A DNA stretch of 64,000 bases from an uncultured Lachnospiraceae bacterium (GTDB lineage Bacteria > Bacillota > Clostridia > Lachnospirales > Lachnospiraceae), in the NCBI GenBank assembly GCA_910577955.1, contig CAJTNC010000002.1, forward strand, positions 1 to 64,000. The letters are read 5' to 3'. Below, piece by piece: positions 51,193-59,643 of this stretch. Position 1 is the stretch's first letter; each line of letters begins with the position of its first letter. The notes beneath the pieces are model-generated. The model had not been told where the DNA came from and ran no database searches. It worked only from the letters and a program-made list of their open reading frames with translations. The translations under genes and the position numbers were made by a program.

Positions 51193-53379
51193 TTATTCCT
51201 TGATAAAGTAATATAATCTGCTTACATAATCCCCTTTCATGGGTTCCATCAAAAATCCGCCATACATCAGCATCTCGCCGGAGTAAACCTGTTCCGTTCC
51301 TTCCAGATGATACAGGGCGCACTCATCAAATCCCTGCAGGTATAGCTTTCTGCTGCGCCTGTTCGGCTCGGCAAGCACCTGCACATAGGTCACTAACACT
51401 TCTGTCTTATCTTTGGAGGAGACGGCCCATGCATCAAACTTGTTGTTTTCGTGATAAGAAGCGATACGGTAATAATCTCCCTCCCGCACAAGATCATTGT
51501 AAGCGTGGTACATCTCTACCTGTCCGCTTATCATCTCCCTCTCCGCTTCCGGTATCTTCGTAATATCTAACTCATAACCGAAGCTTCCCGCCAACGCCAC
51601 ATGACCTCTTGTCTCAAAGGGTGTGACGCGCCCTGTAATATGGTTCGGACAGTCGCTGATATGGGCTCCCATAGCAGACAGAGGATAGATAAGCGCCGTA
51701 CCTTCCTGAATAGCAAGCCGCTCTACAGCGTCCGTATCGTCGGAACACCAGATCTGCGGACTGTAATAAAGCATACCGGGATCGAATCTGCCTCCGCCCC
51801 CCGAACAATTCTCAAGAAGCAGCTCCGGAAATTCCGTCACAAGGCGCTCCTGCAGTTCATAGACCCCCAGCACATATCTGTGAAACAGTTCTTTGTGCCG
51901 CTCCCTGTCCAGACAAACGCTGCCAAGATCGGTGAGCTGTCTGTTCATGTCCCATTTTACATAGCGCACGTTGGCGTTTCGAAGGATTTTGGCCACCGAC
52001 TCATATACACAATCTACGATCTCCGCTCTTGAAAGATCCAGCACATACTGGTTTCTGCACATGGAACCTTCCCGCCCGTCTATCTGAAGCGCCCAGTCCG
52101 GATGGGCCCTGTAAAGTTCGGAATCCGGCGAGACCATCTCCGGTTCAAACCAGATACCGAACTCCAGACCGATCCCGTTCACCTGATCCACCAGCTTTTT
52201 TAAACCGCCTTTTATCTTCTCCTCATTGACGACCCAGTCTCCCAGAGAATTATCGTCAAAGTTTCTCTTTCCAAACCACCCGTCGTCCATCACCAGCATC
52301 TCAATGCCGCAGCTTTTGGCTTCTTTCGCAATATCCAACAACTTTTCATCATCAAAGTCAAAATAAGTCGCCTCCCAGTTGTTGATCAGAACCGGACGTT
52401 TTTTATGGTTGTAGACGCTGCGGATCATATGATTTCTGTAAAAATCATGGAAACTGCGGCTCATCTTTCCAAGTCCCTCGCCGGAATATGTGCAGATCAC
52501 CTCCGGCGCCTGAAAGCTTTCTCCGGAAGAAAGCTTCCAAGTAAACTGTTCTCCGTGAATGCCCATCACCATTCTCACACTGTCAAACTGACTCACTTCC
52601 GCCTGTGCCAAGAAGTTGCCGGAATAGACAAAGTGCATGGCATAAACTTCTCCCTGCTTTTGGGTAGTCTCCGGCGTAACCAGAGCTATAAAAGGATGTT
52701 CCTGATGGCTTGACTCTCCCCGCAGAGAACAGATCGACTGCTTTCCGTAATGGAGAGGCGTTCTCTGAATATTTCGCTCTCTCGCCCAGCCGCCGCACAG
52801 ACTGATCATCTCAAAGGCATCATTATCCATATCCAGACAGGCGCTGTACACCTTCTCGAGCAGCAGAGTCTCACTACCTTTGTTGTTCACGCGGATGCTT
52901 CTGGCTATCATATCCTCTTTCTCAAAAACAGAGTAGCAAAGCACTGTCTCCAACCCAAGGACTTCGTCTGCCAGCGTGATCTCCAACGTCTCTACTTCCT
53001 CCCCGTTTCCGAAGGAAGCCGGAAGTCCTTCAAGTTTTTTCTTTCCTTTATATATCTCGTGGGTCCGGTAGAGAAGCTCGCTCCCCATCTGTCCCTTTTC
53101 ATTTCTGACGTTAAAACAACTCTCTCTGTAATCCCCGGTGCCTCCCACAGGATACTCCATCGGAAAACTGTCCATAAAAGCGACTTTCTCCCTCTTATTC
53201 ACCTCAGGCGTAAAGGGCGCTTCCGCTGTCCGCAGCAGATAGGCGCTCACTTCCCTATGCAGTCTTTTTCCGTAATAAATATGTCCCACATATCCTTCCG
53301 GTGTAATACCGATCAGATATGTACTGCTTTTTGTATGCAGTTCAAATATTTTTTTGTGCTCCTGATACTGAATCGCCAT
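51193..53379 (-). CDS. GH36 alpha-galactosidase
   Basis: 728 residues from the ATG at 53379 with a perfect AAGGAGGAT site (a longer start at 53394 is possible). An N-terminal beta-sandwich domain (about 1-320) precedes the TIM barrel with VMDDGWFGKR near 355, nucleophile Asp in YVKWDMNRQLTD near 465, and acid/base in IWCSDDTDAVERL near 535. GH36 enzymes of this size cleave alpha-1,6-galactosides such as melibiose and raffinose. There is no signal peptide, so it works inside the cell. It has its own promoter (53455-53483). Confidence 0.95.
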   Translation of the reverse strand: MAIQYQEHKKIFELHTKSSTYLIGITPEGYVGHIYYGKRLHREVSAYLLRTAEAPFTPEVNKREKVAFMDSFPMEYPVGGTGDYRESCFNVRNEKGQMGSELLYRTHEIYKGKKKLEGLPASFGNGEEVETLEITLADEVLGLETVLCYSVFEKEDMIARSIRVNNKGSETLLLEKVYSACLDMDNDAFEMISLCGGWARERNIQRTPLHYGKQSICSLRGESSHQEHPFIALVTPETTQKQGEVYAMHFVYSGNFLAQAEVSQFDSVRMVMGIHGEQFTWKLSSGESFQAPEVICTYSGEGLGKMSRSFHDFYRNHMIRSVYNHKKRPVLINNWEATYFDFDDEKLLDIAKEAKSCGIEMLVMDDGWFGKRNFDDNSLGDWVVNEEKIKGGLKKLVDQVNGIGLEFGIWFEPEMVSPDSELYRAHPDWALQIDGREGSMCRNQYVLDLSRAEIVDCVYESVAKILRNANVRYVKWDMNRQLTDLGSVCLDRERHKELFHRYVLGVYELQERLVTEFPELLLENCSGGGGRFDPGMLYYSPQIWCSDDTDAVERLAIQEGTALIYPLSAMGAHISDCPNHITGRVTPFETRGHVALAGSFGYELDITKIPEAEREMISGQVEMYHAYNDLVREGDYYRIASYHENNKFDAWAVSSKDKTEVLVTYVQVLAEPNRRSRKLYLQGFDECALYHLEGTEQVYSGEMLMYGGFLMEPMKGDYVSRLYYFIKE

Positions 53380-53454
53380 TTTATCCTCCTTCATGCCACC
53401 TGCAGAAACTTTCTATATACTGGCCTGCTCATCATGCAAGTCCGTCTGGTTTGT

Positions 53455-53483
53455 ACTATACTTAATTTTATTTGCACAGTCAA
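53455..53483 (-). promoter_or_regulatory. Promoter of the alpha-galactosidase gene
   Basis: TTGACT (53478-53483), a 17-bp spacer and TATAGT (53455-53460). The ATG is 76 bp downstream. I see no obvious cre-type operator. Confidence 0.72.
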
Positions 53484-53558
53484 CTTTATTTTTAACTTAT
53501 TTCACCGCACTATCCACCATTCCTTTTATAAAATACTTTTGCAGGAACAAAAAGCAGA

Positions 53559-53753
53559 CAACCACATGACCTTTATCAAAAAATCTCATCTGTTATGGAA
53601 GATACATCAAAAGTAAAAGTAGGGCTGGAAGCCACTGGATACTATAGTTACAATCTTCTCGGATATCTCATTGATAAAAGTTTAACGGCCTCGTATTTAA
53701 ATGACCAGTTAGTCTGCCACTCCTTAAACCATGTGAACTTTTCCACACCCTAA
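53559..53753 (+). pseudogene. IS110-family transposase fragment
   Basis: A plus-strand reading frame gives QPHDLYQKISSVMEDTSKV followed by KVGLEATGYYSYNLLGYLI. VGLEATGxYxxNLL is a hallmark of the N-terminal DEDD domain of IS110-type transposases. It runs into unrelated residues and a stop at 53751; at most 65 codons of a protein of about 400 remain. From the ATG at 53595 it is 52 codons. No terminal repeats are recognised, which is normal for IS110. It marks old transposition damage between the two glycosidase genes. Confidence 0.65.
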
Positions 53754-53899
53754 ATCATCTATTCAATTTTGGTGGCAACCTTCAAATCACATAGGCAACA
53801 TCCGTTATCCTAACCGAGCCTGTTTTCCCAAACCCAAATGTTCATACTGTAATATCCAAGATTTTTCATTTATCTTCCGTTATTTATAATAATTTTGTT

Positions 53900-54613
53900 T
53901 TACTGAGCGGAAACCATCCTGCACCAGATTTCAGATTCCCCACAGCCATGATGCATTGTCCTCCCTAATCTCAACAATCTGGGGGGATTCCGGACTGACA
54001 AATATCTTGCTTTAACATACTCAAATCCCATACCCACATAAATTATTACAGAATCAACAAACAGCCTTACCTTGCAGGAAAATTGTACTCCACCTATATC
54101 AAACGAATGCGTTTTCAAACCTGTCCGGTTAAATACAATTGCCGAATCCGGTGTTTCATTTGCAGCAAGGAAGCAAATCAACACATTCCAAACCAGACAT
54201 TCACATATGCAGCAACAGCCGGTATACTCCTCGCTATAAAATCGGCGAATATCCCAAAGCATCACGTTTTTAACTTCTATACCGCTTTGATAACGCTTAA
54301 CTGCTCCATAAATATGATCCACCAGACTCAGGTACAAGAGTGTACTTTGCTCAATATGCAGCTTCTCCTGTATATAGCCTATGATTTCATTCCCCATGGT
54401 CAGATAATCCAAAGGAATATAGGAAAGAAACTCCCTGAATTTCATATTTACACCAGGTTCCGACAGTACAAAGATTTTTTGTATTTTAGAATCATCAATC
54501 TTGTCCCCCACCCTTTTTTTAAAGGCAAGTCCACAGCCCACCACAATAATCTCCCTGCAATCCGTATCTTTTGTTTCTACCGCATTGTTGTTATAAATTT
54601 TTACAATACGCAT
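53900..54613 (-). pseudogene. Truncated BglG/LicT-type antiterminator
   Basis: 237 codons from ATG 54613 (GGGGAGGAG site). Residues 1-55 are a CAT RNA-binding domain (MRIVKIYNNNAVETKD, GLAFKKRVGDKIDDSKIQKIF). A partial first PRD follows (LYLSLVDHIYGAVKRYQSG, LWDIRRFYSEEYT). At about residue 130 the match ends and an unrelated 108-residue Cys-rich tail follows. Both PRDs, which sense PTS phosphorylation, are therefore lost. Intact proteins are about 280 residues. No PTS genes are near. A RAT site and terminator precede it. It may be dead, or a constitutive RNA-binding remnant. Confidence 0.75.
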
Positions 54614-54687
54614 TCTGTGCTCCTCCCCGAAATTCATATGATGAATGAATTTCTCGCTGGCAGTCCATTTTGAATTTATTATAAAAC

Positions 54688-54743
54688 AAAAAATACCCGC
54701 TTATTAATCTGTATAGAAGTCCTAACAGATCCAATAAACAGGT
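54688..54743 (-). terminator. Leader terminator of the antiterminator gene
   Basis: On the minus strand ACCTGTTTATT (54743-54733) pairs fully with AATAAGCGGGT (54705-54695), counting two G-U pairs. An inner ATCTGT/ACAGAT helix follows, and a T6 run (54693-54688) ends it. Its first three bases are shared with the RAT site, so antiterminator and terminator forms are mutually exclusive. Confidence 0.82.
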
Positions 54744-54768
54744 ATAGCTTACATAGTAATAACCATCC
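54741..54768 (-). promoter_or_regulatory. RAT (ribonucleic antiterminator) site
   Basis: A 28-base element beginning GGATGGTTATTAC and ending GTAAGCTATACC. It matches the LicT/SacT target layout: GGAT...GTTAC-loop-...GC.A.ACC, with a UUAC/GUAA inner stem and asymmetric loops. It directly overlaps the terminator stem, as in known bgl/sac leaders. Such elements are bound by CAT domains like that of the gene downstream, implying autoregulation. Confidence 0.75.
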
Positions 54769-54781
54769 TTCAATTATCAAT

Positions 54782-54810
54782 ATATTATCAGAAAAAAAGA
54801 ATACTGTCAA
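54782..54810 (-). promoter_or_regulatory. Promoter of the antiterminator gene
   Basis: A perfect TTGACA (54805-54810), a 17-bp spacer and TAATAT (54782-54787). The transcript would begin just ahead of the RAT site. Confidence 0.8.
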
Positions 54811-54851
54811 CGATTAAAAATTTTTGAGTTTCCTTATTCAAGGGATCTTGG

Positions 54852-54995
54852 TCAAAACCGTGACCACAGGGGGCATTCGCTGCCACCGCTCCCATGCTGC
54901 CCTGACACCGGACAGCGTCTCAAGACATCCCAGACTTTCTCTCCGTTCAAGTCACTATTGTAATTGACGCGTTGCTTATGCTCCTGAAGAGGCAT
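54852..54995 (-). other. Intergenic scar with 47-codon open frame
   Basis: Between the antiterminator promoter and the amylosucrase-like gene's terminator lie about 275 bp of GC-richer DNA. It holds an open frame of 47 codons (MPLQEHKQRVNYNSD ... ECPLWSRF) with no clear ribosome-binding site, and a TGGTCA-N6-TGACCA dyad at its end. I do not recognise it. It is probably a remnant of a mobile or repeated element rather than a gene. Confidence 0.3.
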
Positions 54996-55085
54996 TCGTA
55001 TTATCCCATAAAGCTTGACACACTCATCTTAAACGGAATACTCACCAACATGCGGAAATGCCCTCAACAGGCTAACGCCCATACT

Positions 55086-55117
55086 AAAAAAGGACACCGT
55101 TTTAAACGATATCCTTT
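55086..55117 (-). terminator. Intrinsic terminator after the amylosucrase-like gene
   Basis: On the minus strand AAAGGATATCGTTT pairs over 14 positions (two G-U) with AAACGGTGTCCTTT, followed by a T run (plus-strand A's at 55086-55091). It lies nine bases after the stop. Confidence 0.9.
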
Positions 55118-55125
55118 CTTCATGC

Positions 55126-56964
55126 TTATTCCCGGTATAACCACCGATACCCGCAGCCATCAATCTCTCCGATCTCACAGGACAGCTTCTCTCCGGTTAT
55201 CAGATCTGCAAACCCCTTTCGATCGCCCAAAATACTCTTATCGATCCTTTGCGGTTCTTCACTGAAATTATAGAGGGAAACAAATTTTTTTCCGTCAAGT
55301 TCCCTGCAGATGCCAAGCACATGGTCATTTCCCGTCTCAAAAGTATACGGATCCGCTTTCATGGAAAATATCTCATGAGAAGCCCGGATCTTCTCCAATT
55401 TTCTGAGCGCTTTAAATATCTTCTGAGGCACATCTTCCTTCACCGTCTTCCAAGGAAAACGCCCTCTGTGGAGATAACGGCTGTCCGCCTGTTTATCCGG
55501 ATCCTCCTTATAAGTATAATCATTGCACTGCCCGATCTCGTCCCCGCTGTACAGCACCGGAATGCCGCTCTGGCACAACAGATAAGCGTGCAGCATCTCT
55601 ATACGCTTCACTGCTCTTACTGTCTTTTCTCCGCTTTTCTCATACAGAGCCGCTTCCAACCCGCTCAAGGAAGCCGTCGTACCGCAAAGTCTTGCGTCGC
55701 CTAATCGCGGATCATCGTTGTAGAGCTCTCCTCTGGCATCGCTGCCCTCCCATCTGCCGGTCAGATAATCGTTCAAATATTTTTTGTGGGCCACTTCGTC
55801 GATGCCTAAGTTTTTCAGCCAGTCATAATCAAGCCCCCAGCCAATATCATCATGGCAGCGCAGATAATTCAGAAACACATATTCTTTCGGCAGCGCAAAG
55901 ACCTGCTCTATCTGCCGTTTCAACAGTCTGACATCTTTCGTTGCCACCGTATGCCAAGTGCTCGCCATAGTCGTCACATTGTACAGCATATGACATTCCG
56001 GTTTTTCCACACTGCCGAAATAGGGCACCACTTTAGCCGGTTCCATTACCACTTCGCCAAGTAAAAGCACACCGGGACAAACGATCTCCCCGATCAGCCG
56101 CATCATTCTTACAAGAGTGTGCACCTGAGGCAGATTTCTGCAGTTAGTCCCTAATGTTTTCCAGATATACGGCACCGCATCCAACCGTATAATATCGATA
56201 CCACAGTTGGCAAGAAACAGCATATTTCCCACCATGTCGTTGAATACCACACAGTTTTCGTAGTTGAGATCCCACTGATAGGGATAAAATGTAGTCATAA
56301 CCGCCTGATGGCAGTCCTCCAGCCAAGTAAAGTTTCCCGGCGCCGTAGTGGGAAATACCTGCGGCATAGTCTGTTCGAATTGTCCGGGAATATCCCAGTT
56401 ATCATAAAAGTAATACCGTTTTCTGGCCTCCGGATCTCCCGCTCTGGCCGCCTTAGCCCAAGCATGATCCTCGCTGGTGTGATTCATCACAAAGTCCATG
56501 CAGCAGCTTATGCCCTTCTTATGCATTTCCCCTGTCAGTTCTTTCAGGTCATCGATGGTTCCCAGTTCCGGCTGCACCCTGCGGAAATCCGAGACTGCGT
56601 AACCGCCGTCATCCCGCCCCTTAGGACTTTCTAAAAGCGGCATCAGATGCACATAATTCACACCGCAGGATTCCAGATAGTCCAGTTTTCCCTGCACGCC
56701 TTTCAGCGTCTTTGCAAAAGCCCCTGTGTAAAGCATCATGCCCAAAAGCTTGTTGCTCTGATACCAGCTTTTATCTTTTTCCCTCGTCCGATCCAGCTTT
56801 TTGAGTTCTGTGCTTCTCTCTTCATAATATGTATACATTAGATCACGAAGCCACGCAAATCCTTGAAGATCATTGTGATAGATCTCGCAATAGAGCCACT
56901 TTAGTTCGTCGATCCTCTCCTCAAACCGTTTTTTGTACTCCGCTTTCTGCGTCTTTGCACTCAT
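55126..56964 (-). CDS. GH13 amylosucrase-like enzyme
   Basis: 612 residues. A helical N-terminal domain (1-85) precedes a GH13 barrel: DFVMNHTSEDHAWAK near 165, nucleophile Asp in DIIRLDAVPYIWK near 270, acid/base Glu in LLLGEVVMEP near 315, and the third Asp in LRCHDDIGWGLDY near 385. A small beta domain ends it. The helical start, GTNCRNLPQVH and HDDIGW are closest to amylosucrase (GH13_4), which builds alpha-1,4-glucan from sucrose; sucrose hydrolase is an alternative. There is no signal peptide. It has its own promoter and terminator, and may take the sucrose released from raffinose by the GH36 enzyme. Confidence 0.85.
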   Translation of the reverse strand: MSAKTQKAEYKKRFEERIDELKWLYCEIYHNDLQGFAWLRDLMYTYYEERSTELKKLDRTREKDKSWYQSNKLLGMMLYTGAFAKTLKGVQGKLDYLESCGVNYVHLMPLLESPKGRDDGGYAVSDFRRVQPELGTIDDLKELTGEMHKKGISCCMDFVMNHTSEDHAWAKAARAGDPEARKRYYFYDNWDIPGQFEQTMPQVFPTTAPGNFTWLEDCHQAVMTTFYPYQWDLNYENCVVFNDMVGNMLFLANCGIDIIRLDAVPYIWKTLGTNCRNLPQVHTLVRMMRLIGEIVCPGVLLLGEVVMEPAKVVPYFGSVEKPECHMLYNVTTMASTWHTVATKDVRLLKRQIEQVFALPKEYVFLNYLRCHDDIGWGLDYDWLKNLGIDEVAHKKYLNDYLTGRWEGSDARGELYNDDPRLGDARLCGTTASLSGLEAALYEKSGEKTVRAVKRIEMLHAYLLCQSGIPVLYSGDEIGQCNDYTYKEDPDKQADSRYLHRGRFPWKTVKEDVPQKIFKALRKLEKIRASHEIFSMKADPYTFETGNDHVLGICRELDGKKFVSLYNFSEEPQRIDKSILGDRKGFADLITGEKLSCEIGEIDGCGYRWLYRE

Positions 56965-57060
56965 CCGATTTCCCTCTCACTCATTTTATATTCACAGGCC
57001 TGCCTTTATATGGATGCCAGCTCTTCCATACGTTCTGCCCGTCCTGTTTTTCTAACCATA

Positions 57061-57089
57061 AAATTACTATAATCATCACTGTTTGTCAA
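57061..57089 (-). promoter_or_regulatory. Promoter of the amylosucrase-like gene
   Basis: A perfect TTGACA (57084-57089), a 17-bp spacer and TAATTT (57061-57066). It is 97 bp before the ATG, leaving a leader of about 90 bases in which I see no strong structure. Confidence 0.65.
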
Positions 57090-57116
57090 CAGCACAGCGG
57101 TGGTACGAAGAAAGTA

Positions 57117-57145
57117 TTGAAAAGGATTCGTTTTTATGGTATTTT
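57117..57145 (+). promoter_or_regulatory. Promoter of the plus-strand membrane-protein gene
   Basis: TTGAAA (57117-57122), a 17-bp spacer and TATTTT (57140-57145), 50 bp before the ATG. It is divergent from and does not overlap the amylosucrase promoter. Confidence 0.5.
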
Positions 57146-57195
57146 CTATCTTACAGAAAGCACTCGGAAAACAGGAAAGATAAGGATATCAAACT

Positions 57196-58755
57196 ATGAA
57201 TTATTTTTTAGGCGGCTGTATATTCTGGGGCATCGCGCTGTGTGCGCTGTACGTTGTACGCCCCGGTTCCCATCTGAATGCAAAAACCATTCAGAATATA
57301 AGCAGGAAGGAAAAGATACTCCTTTTCTTTACACTGGCAGGCACCATTTTACTGTGCACCTTGCCCATGTCGCTATCACCTGTCTGGAACGGAGAAAATC
57401 CCGAACACAGAAACCAATATGAGGTGTTGGCTGAATCCCTTCTGGATGGACGGATCGATCTGGAATACGGCGATACGGATCCAAAACTGCTTGAGATGGA
57501 GAATCCTTATGATCCCGAGATGCGGACGGCATTAGACATACACTATCACTACGACCATGCCTTTTACAACGGAAAATACTACATGTATTTTGGTATAGTT
57601 CCCGTGCTTCTGTTGTTTGCGCCCTTTCGCCTGATCACGGGCAGTCCTCTGACGACCTATCACGCCACACAGATTTTTACGGCGCTGTTCATCTCAGGTT
57701 TTTTTGCGCTGTTTCTTTTTTCGGCGAAAAAGTTTTTTAAGACAATGTCTTTGGCCGTTTACCTTTCCCTTTCCGCCGCCATGTCCATCATGAGCGTATG
57801 GTATCTGTCGAAAGCGCCGGCGCTATATTGTACCGCCATCGCGGCAGGTATCTGCATAGAGATCTGGAGTCTGTTCTTTTTTGCAAAAGCTGTGTGGGGT
57901 GAGGGCAGCGAGCGACAAAGCATGGTATACGGGGTTTTAGGAAGTCTGTTCGGCGCTCTGGCCTTCGGCTGCAGACCGACGATCGCGCTGGCGAACCTTC
58001 TGGCTCTCCCTATGTTCTTTCACTATATAAAACTGTGGAAAGTGCGCTCTGCGGACTCTCTTCCTGTTAATCGAAAAAAAATTGACGGCAAGTTAGTAAA
58101 GCAGATCCTCGCTGTCATTTCCCCCTATATCGTGATCGGCATCCTTTTGATGCTCTACAACTATGTCCGCTTTGACAGCGTCTTTGAATTTGGCCAAAGC
58201 TATCAGCTTACCAAAGCGGATCAGAGCGGTTACGGTTCGGTTGCAGCACAATTCGGCCCGATCAAAATACTGGACGGAGTGCTCCAGAACTTTTTTGCCT
58301 GCGTTCCGCTAAAATACTCCTTCCCCTTTGTATCTGCCTGTTCCGTCTTCTTCAATTTTCCGATCTGTCTCGCCGCATTCTTCTTTCTTTTGCAGAAAGA
58401 TTCTCTTTTGCAATGCAAAAAAAGCGGTCTGGCCGCTTTTACGGCGGTTCTGCTTTTCCTGCCGGTCCTGATCACTGTCATTCAATGCCTGATGTCGCCT
58501 TTTCTGCTGGAGCGTTACCGCTCGGATATCTATTGGCTCATGGGACTGCTCACTTTTCTTGCCTTCGGCCTGTTCGGAGAAACCGTAAGCGGCCACACCG
58601 AAAAGATCATGGGATTTCTCTGTTCTCTCATGGCTTTCGCCACGGTTTTTTCCGCGTTTCTCTTATGGATGATCCCGGATGACGGCAACTACACGGAACT
58701 GTTTCCCGAAGCGCTCGGCATACTCGAAAAAATCCTCTTTTTCGGTATGCGGTAA
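57196..58755 (+). CDS. Polytopic membrane protein, possible lipid-linked glycosyltransferase
   Basis: 519 residues with about ten to twelve membrane helices. A large outer loop lies after the second helix (about 60-115) with NPYDPEMR and HYHYDHAFYNGKYYMYFG. The arrangement, an acidic outer first loop followed by many helices, is that of GT-C-fold enzymes (GT39/ArnT-like), but I see no certain catalytic DD/ED motif. The function is therefore unproven. It is the only long plus-strand gene in this part and has its own promoter; the recO unit converges on it. Confidence 0.7.
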   Translation: MNYFLGGCIFWGIALCALYVVRPGSHLNAKTIQNISRKEKILLFFTLAGTILLCTLPMSLSPVWNGENPEHRNQYEVLAESLLDGRIDLEYGDTDPKLLEMENPYDPEMRTALDIHYHYDHAFYNGKYYMYFGIVPVLLLFAPFRLITGSPLTTYHATQIFTALFISGFFALFLFSAKKFFKTMSLAVYLSLSAAMSIMSVWYLSKAPALYCTAIAAGICIEIWSLFFFAKAVWGEGSERQSMVYGVLGSLFGALAFGCRPTIALANLLALPMFFHYIKLWKVRSADSLPVNRKKIDGKLVKQILAVISPYIVIGILLMLYNYVRFDSVFEFGQSYQLTKADQSGYGSVAAQFGPIKILDGVLQNFFACVPLKYSFPFVSACSVFFNFPICLAAFFFLLQKDSLLQCKKSGLAAFTAVLLFLPVLITVIQCLMSPFLLERYRSDIYWLMGLLTFLAFGLFGETVSGHTEKIMGFLCSLMAFATVFSAFLLWMIPDDGNYTELFPEALGILEKILFFGMR

Positions 58756-58786
58756 AAAAACATTTATTTTTCACATATCCTGCATC

Positions 58787-59434
58787 TCACAGGCTCTCCA
58801 ACATCTCCAGTGATTTGAAGCGATGTCCCCATATCCTTTCCCGGTACTTTTCTGCCACCCTCAGCAGTTCCGAAAGTACGCTTTTTGCCACCGTAAAAGT
58901 ATAAAGCCGCTCCACAGGGGTAGCCGCTATAAACTCTAAGGTATAGACTGCCGACTCCGACAATTCTCCGCCCTCCGGGACTCCCGGAAACTCCCCGTTC
59001 ACAGCCATCGCTTTACACTCGTAAACGACCCGCACCAGCCGGTTGTCCAGATTTTTATGTAACAGCGCCCGCAGGGACTGATATAAAAGCTTTAGCATTT
59101 CAGCCTCGTCGTTATTTTCCCTCGTATAAAAATCCGCTACTTCCAGAAAATACATGCCGTAACAGGCTCCCTCAAGATCGCCGCGCAGCTCCTCGAAATA
59201 GTTGGAAACTTCCGCGTCCGCCATCGTATAAGAATTTCTGCCCGCGTAAAGCTTGAATTTTCCAAAGCAAAAGGGACTGACTGCCGCCATAAAACGATTA
59301 TTCTGTTTTCTCGCGTTTCTGGCAAAAGCGGAGATCTTTCCTTTTCCTGTGGTCAGGATCGTCACCGCTTTGTCATACTCACCCACGGGAATGGATTTCA
59401 GCACAATCCCCGTCACCTGTAAAAAATCCTGCAT
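58787..59434 (-). CDS. recO: DNA repair protein RecO
   Basis: 215 residues from ATG 59434, slightly short for RecO (about 240-250). The N-terminal OB fold is clear: VTGIVLKSIPVGEYDKAVTILT, then GKISAFARNARK and FCFGKFKLYAGRNSY. The C-terminal helical domain lacks the zinc-binding cysteines of some homologues. It acts with RecR to load RecA at gaps. The preceding small yqzL-like gene overlaps its start by 56 bp, and era is upstream, the usual order in Firmicutes. Confidence 0.92.
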   Translation of the reverse strand: MQDFLQVTGIVLKSIPVGEYDKAVTILTTGKGKISAFARNARKQNNRFMAAVSPFCFGKFKLYAGRNSYTMADAEVSNYFEELRGDLEGACYGMYFLEVADFYTRENNDEAEMLKLLYQSLRALLHKNLDNRLVRVVYECKAMAVNGEFPGVPEGGELSESAVYTLEFIAATPVERLYTFTVAKSVLSELLRVAEKYRERIWGHRFKSLEMLESL

Positions 59435-59552
59435 GATTCCTGTCTGTCCTGCTTTCCTGACAGTTTCTGTAGCGCAGATAATCCTCAACCTTTCCGCTGC
59501 CCCAGAATCTGTCCCACTCTTTCGTCTCCTCCGCGTCTGGCCCCATAGACAT
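59379..59552 (-). CDS. YqzL-like small protein
   Basis: 57 residues: MSMGPDAEETKEWDRFWGSG then KVEDYLRYRNCQ, and a tail read from within recO. The W-x-x-FW-x-(T/S)G-x-(V/I)-x-x-YL pattern matches YqzL, a short protein encoded between era and recO in Bacillus and Clostridia. The ATG at 59552 has AGGAGG nine bases upstream; an ATG at 59570 is possible. Its function is unknown. It overlaps recO, so the two are probably translationally coupled. Confidence 0.65.
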   Translation of the reverse strand: MSMGPDAEETKEWDRFWGSGKVEDYLRYRNCQESRTDRNHAGFFTGDGDCAEIHSRG

Positions 59553-59643
59553 ACCGCAAGCCCTCCTCATCTGTCGAAAACGCCCGAAAATGCTGCGAGC
59601 GTTTCTTTTTGATAAATAATAGGGTTTGCAGATTCCCGGTTTT

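Noticed and set aside
52750..53616. 288-codon plus-strand open frame running toward the IS110 fragment
   Set aside because: It covers the GH36 gene in antisense and is in a different frame from the transposase-like residues.
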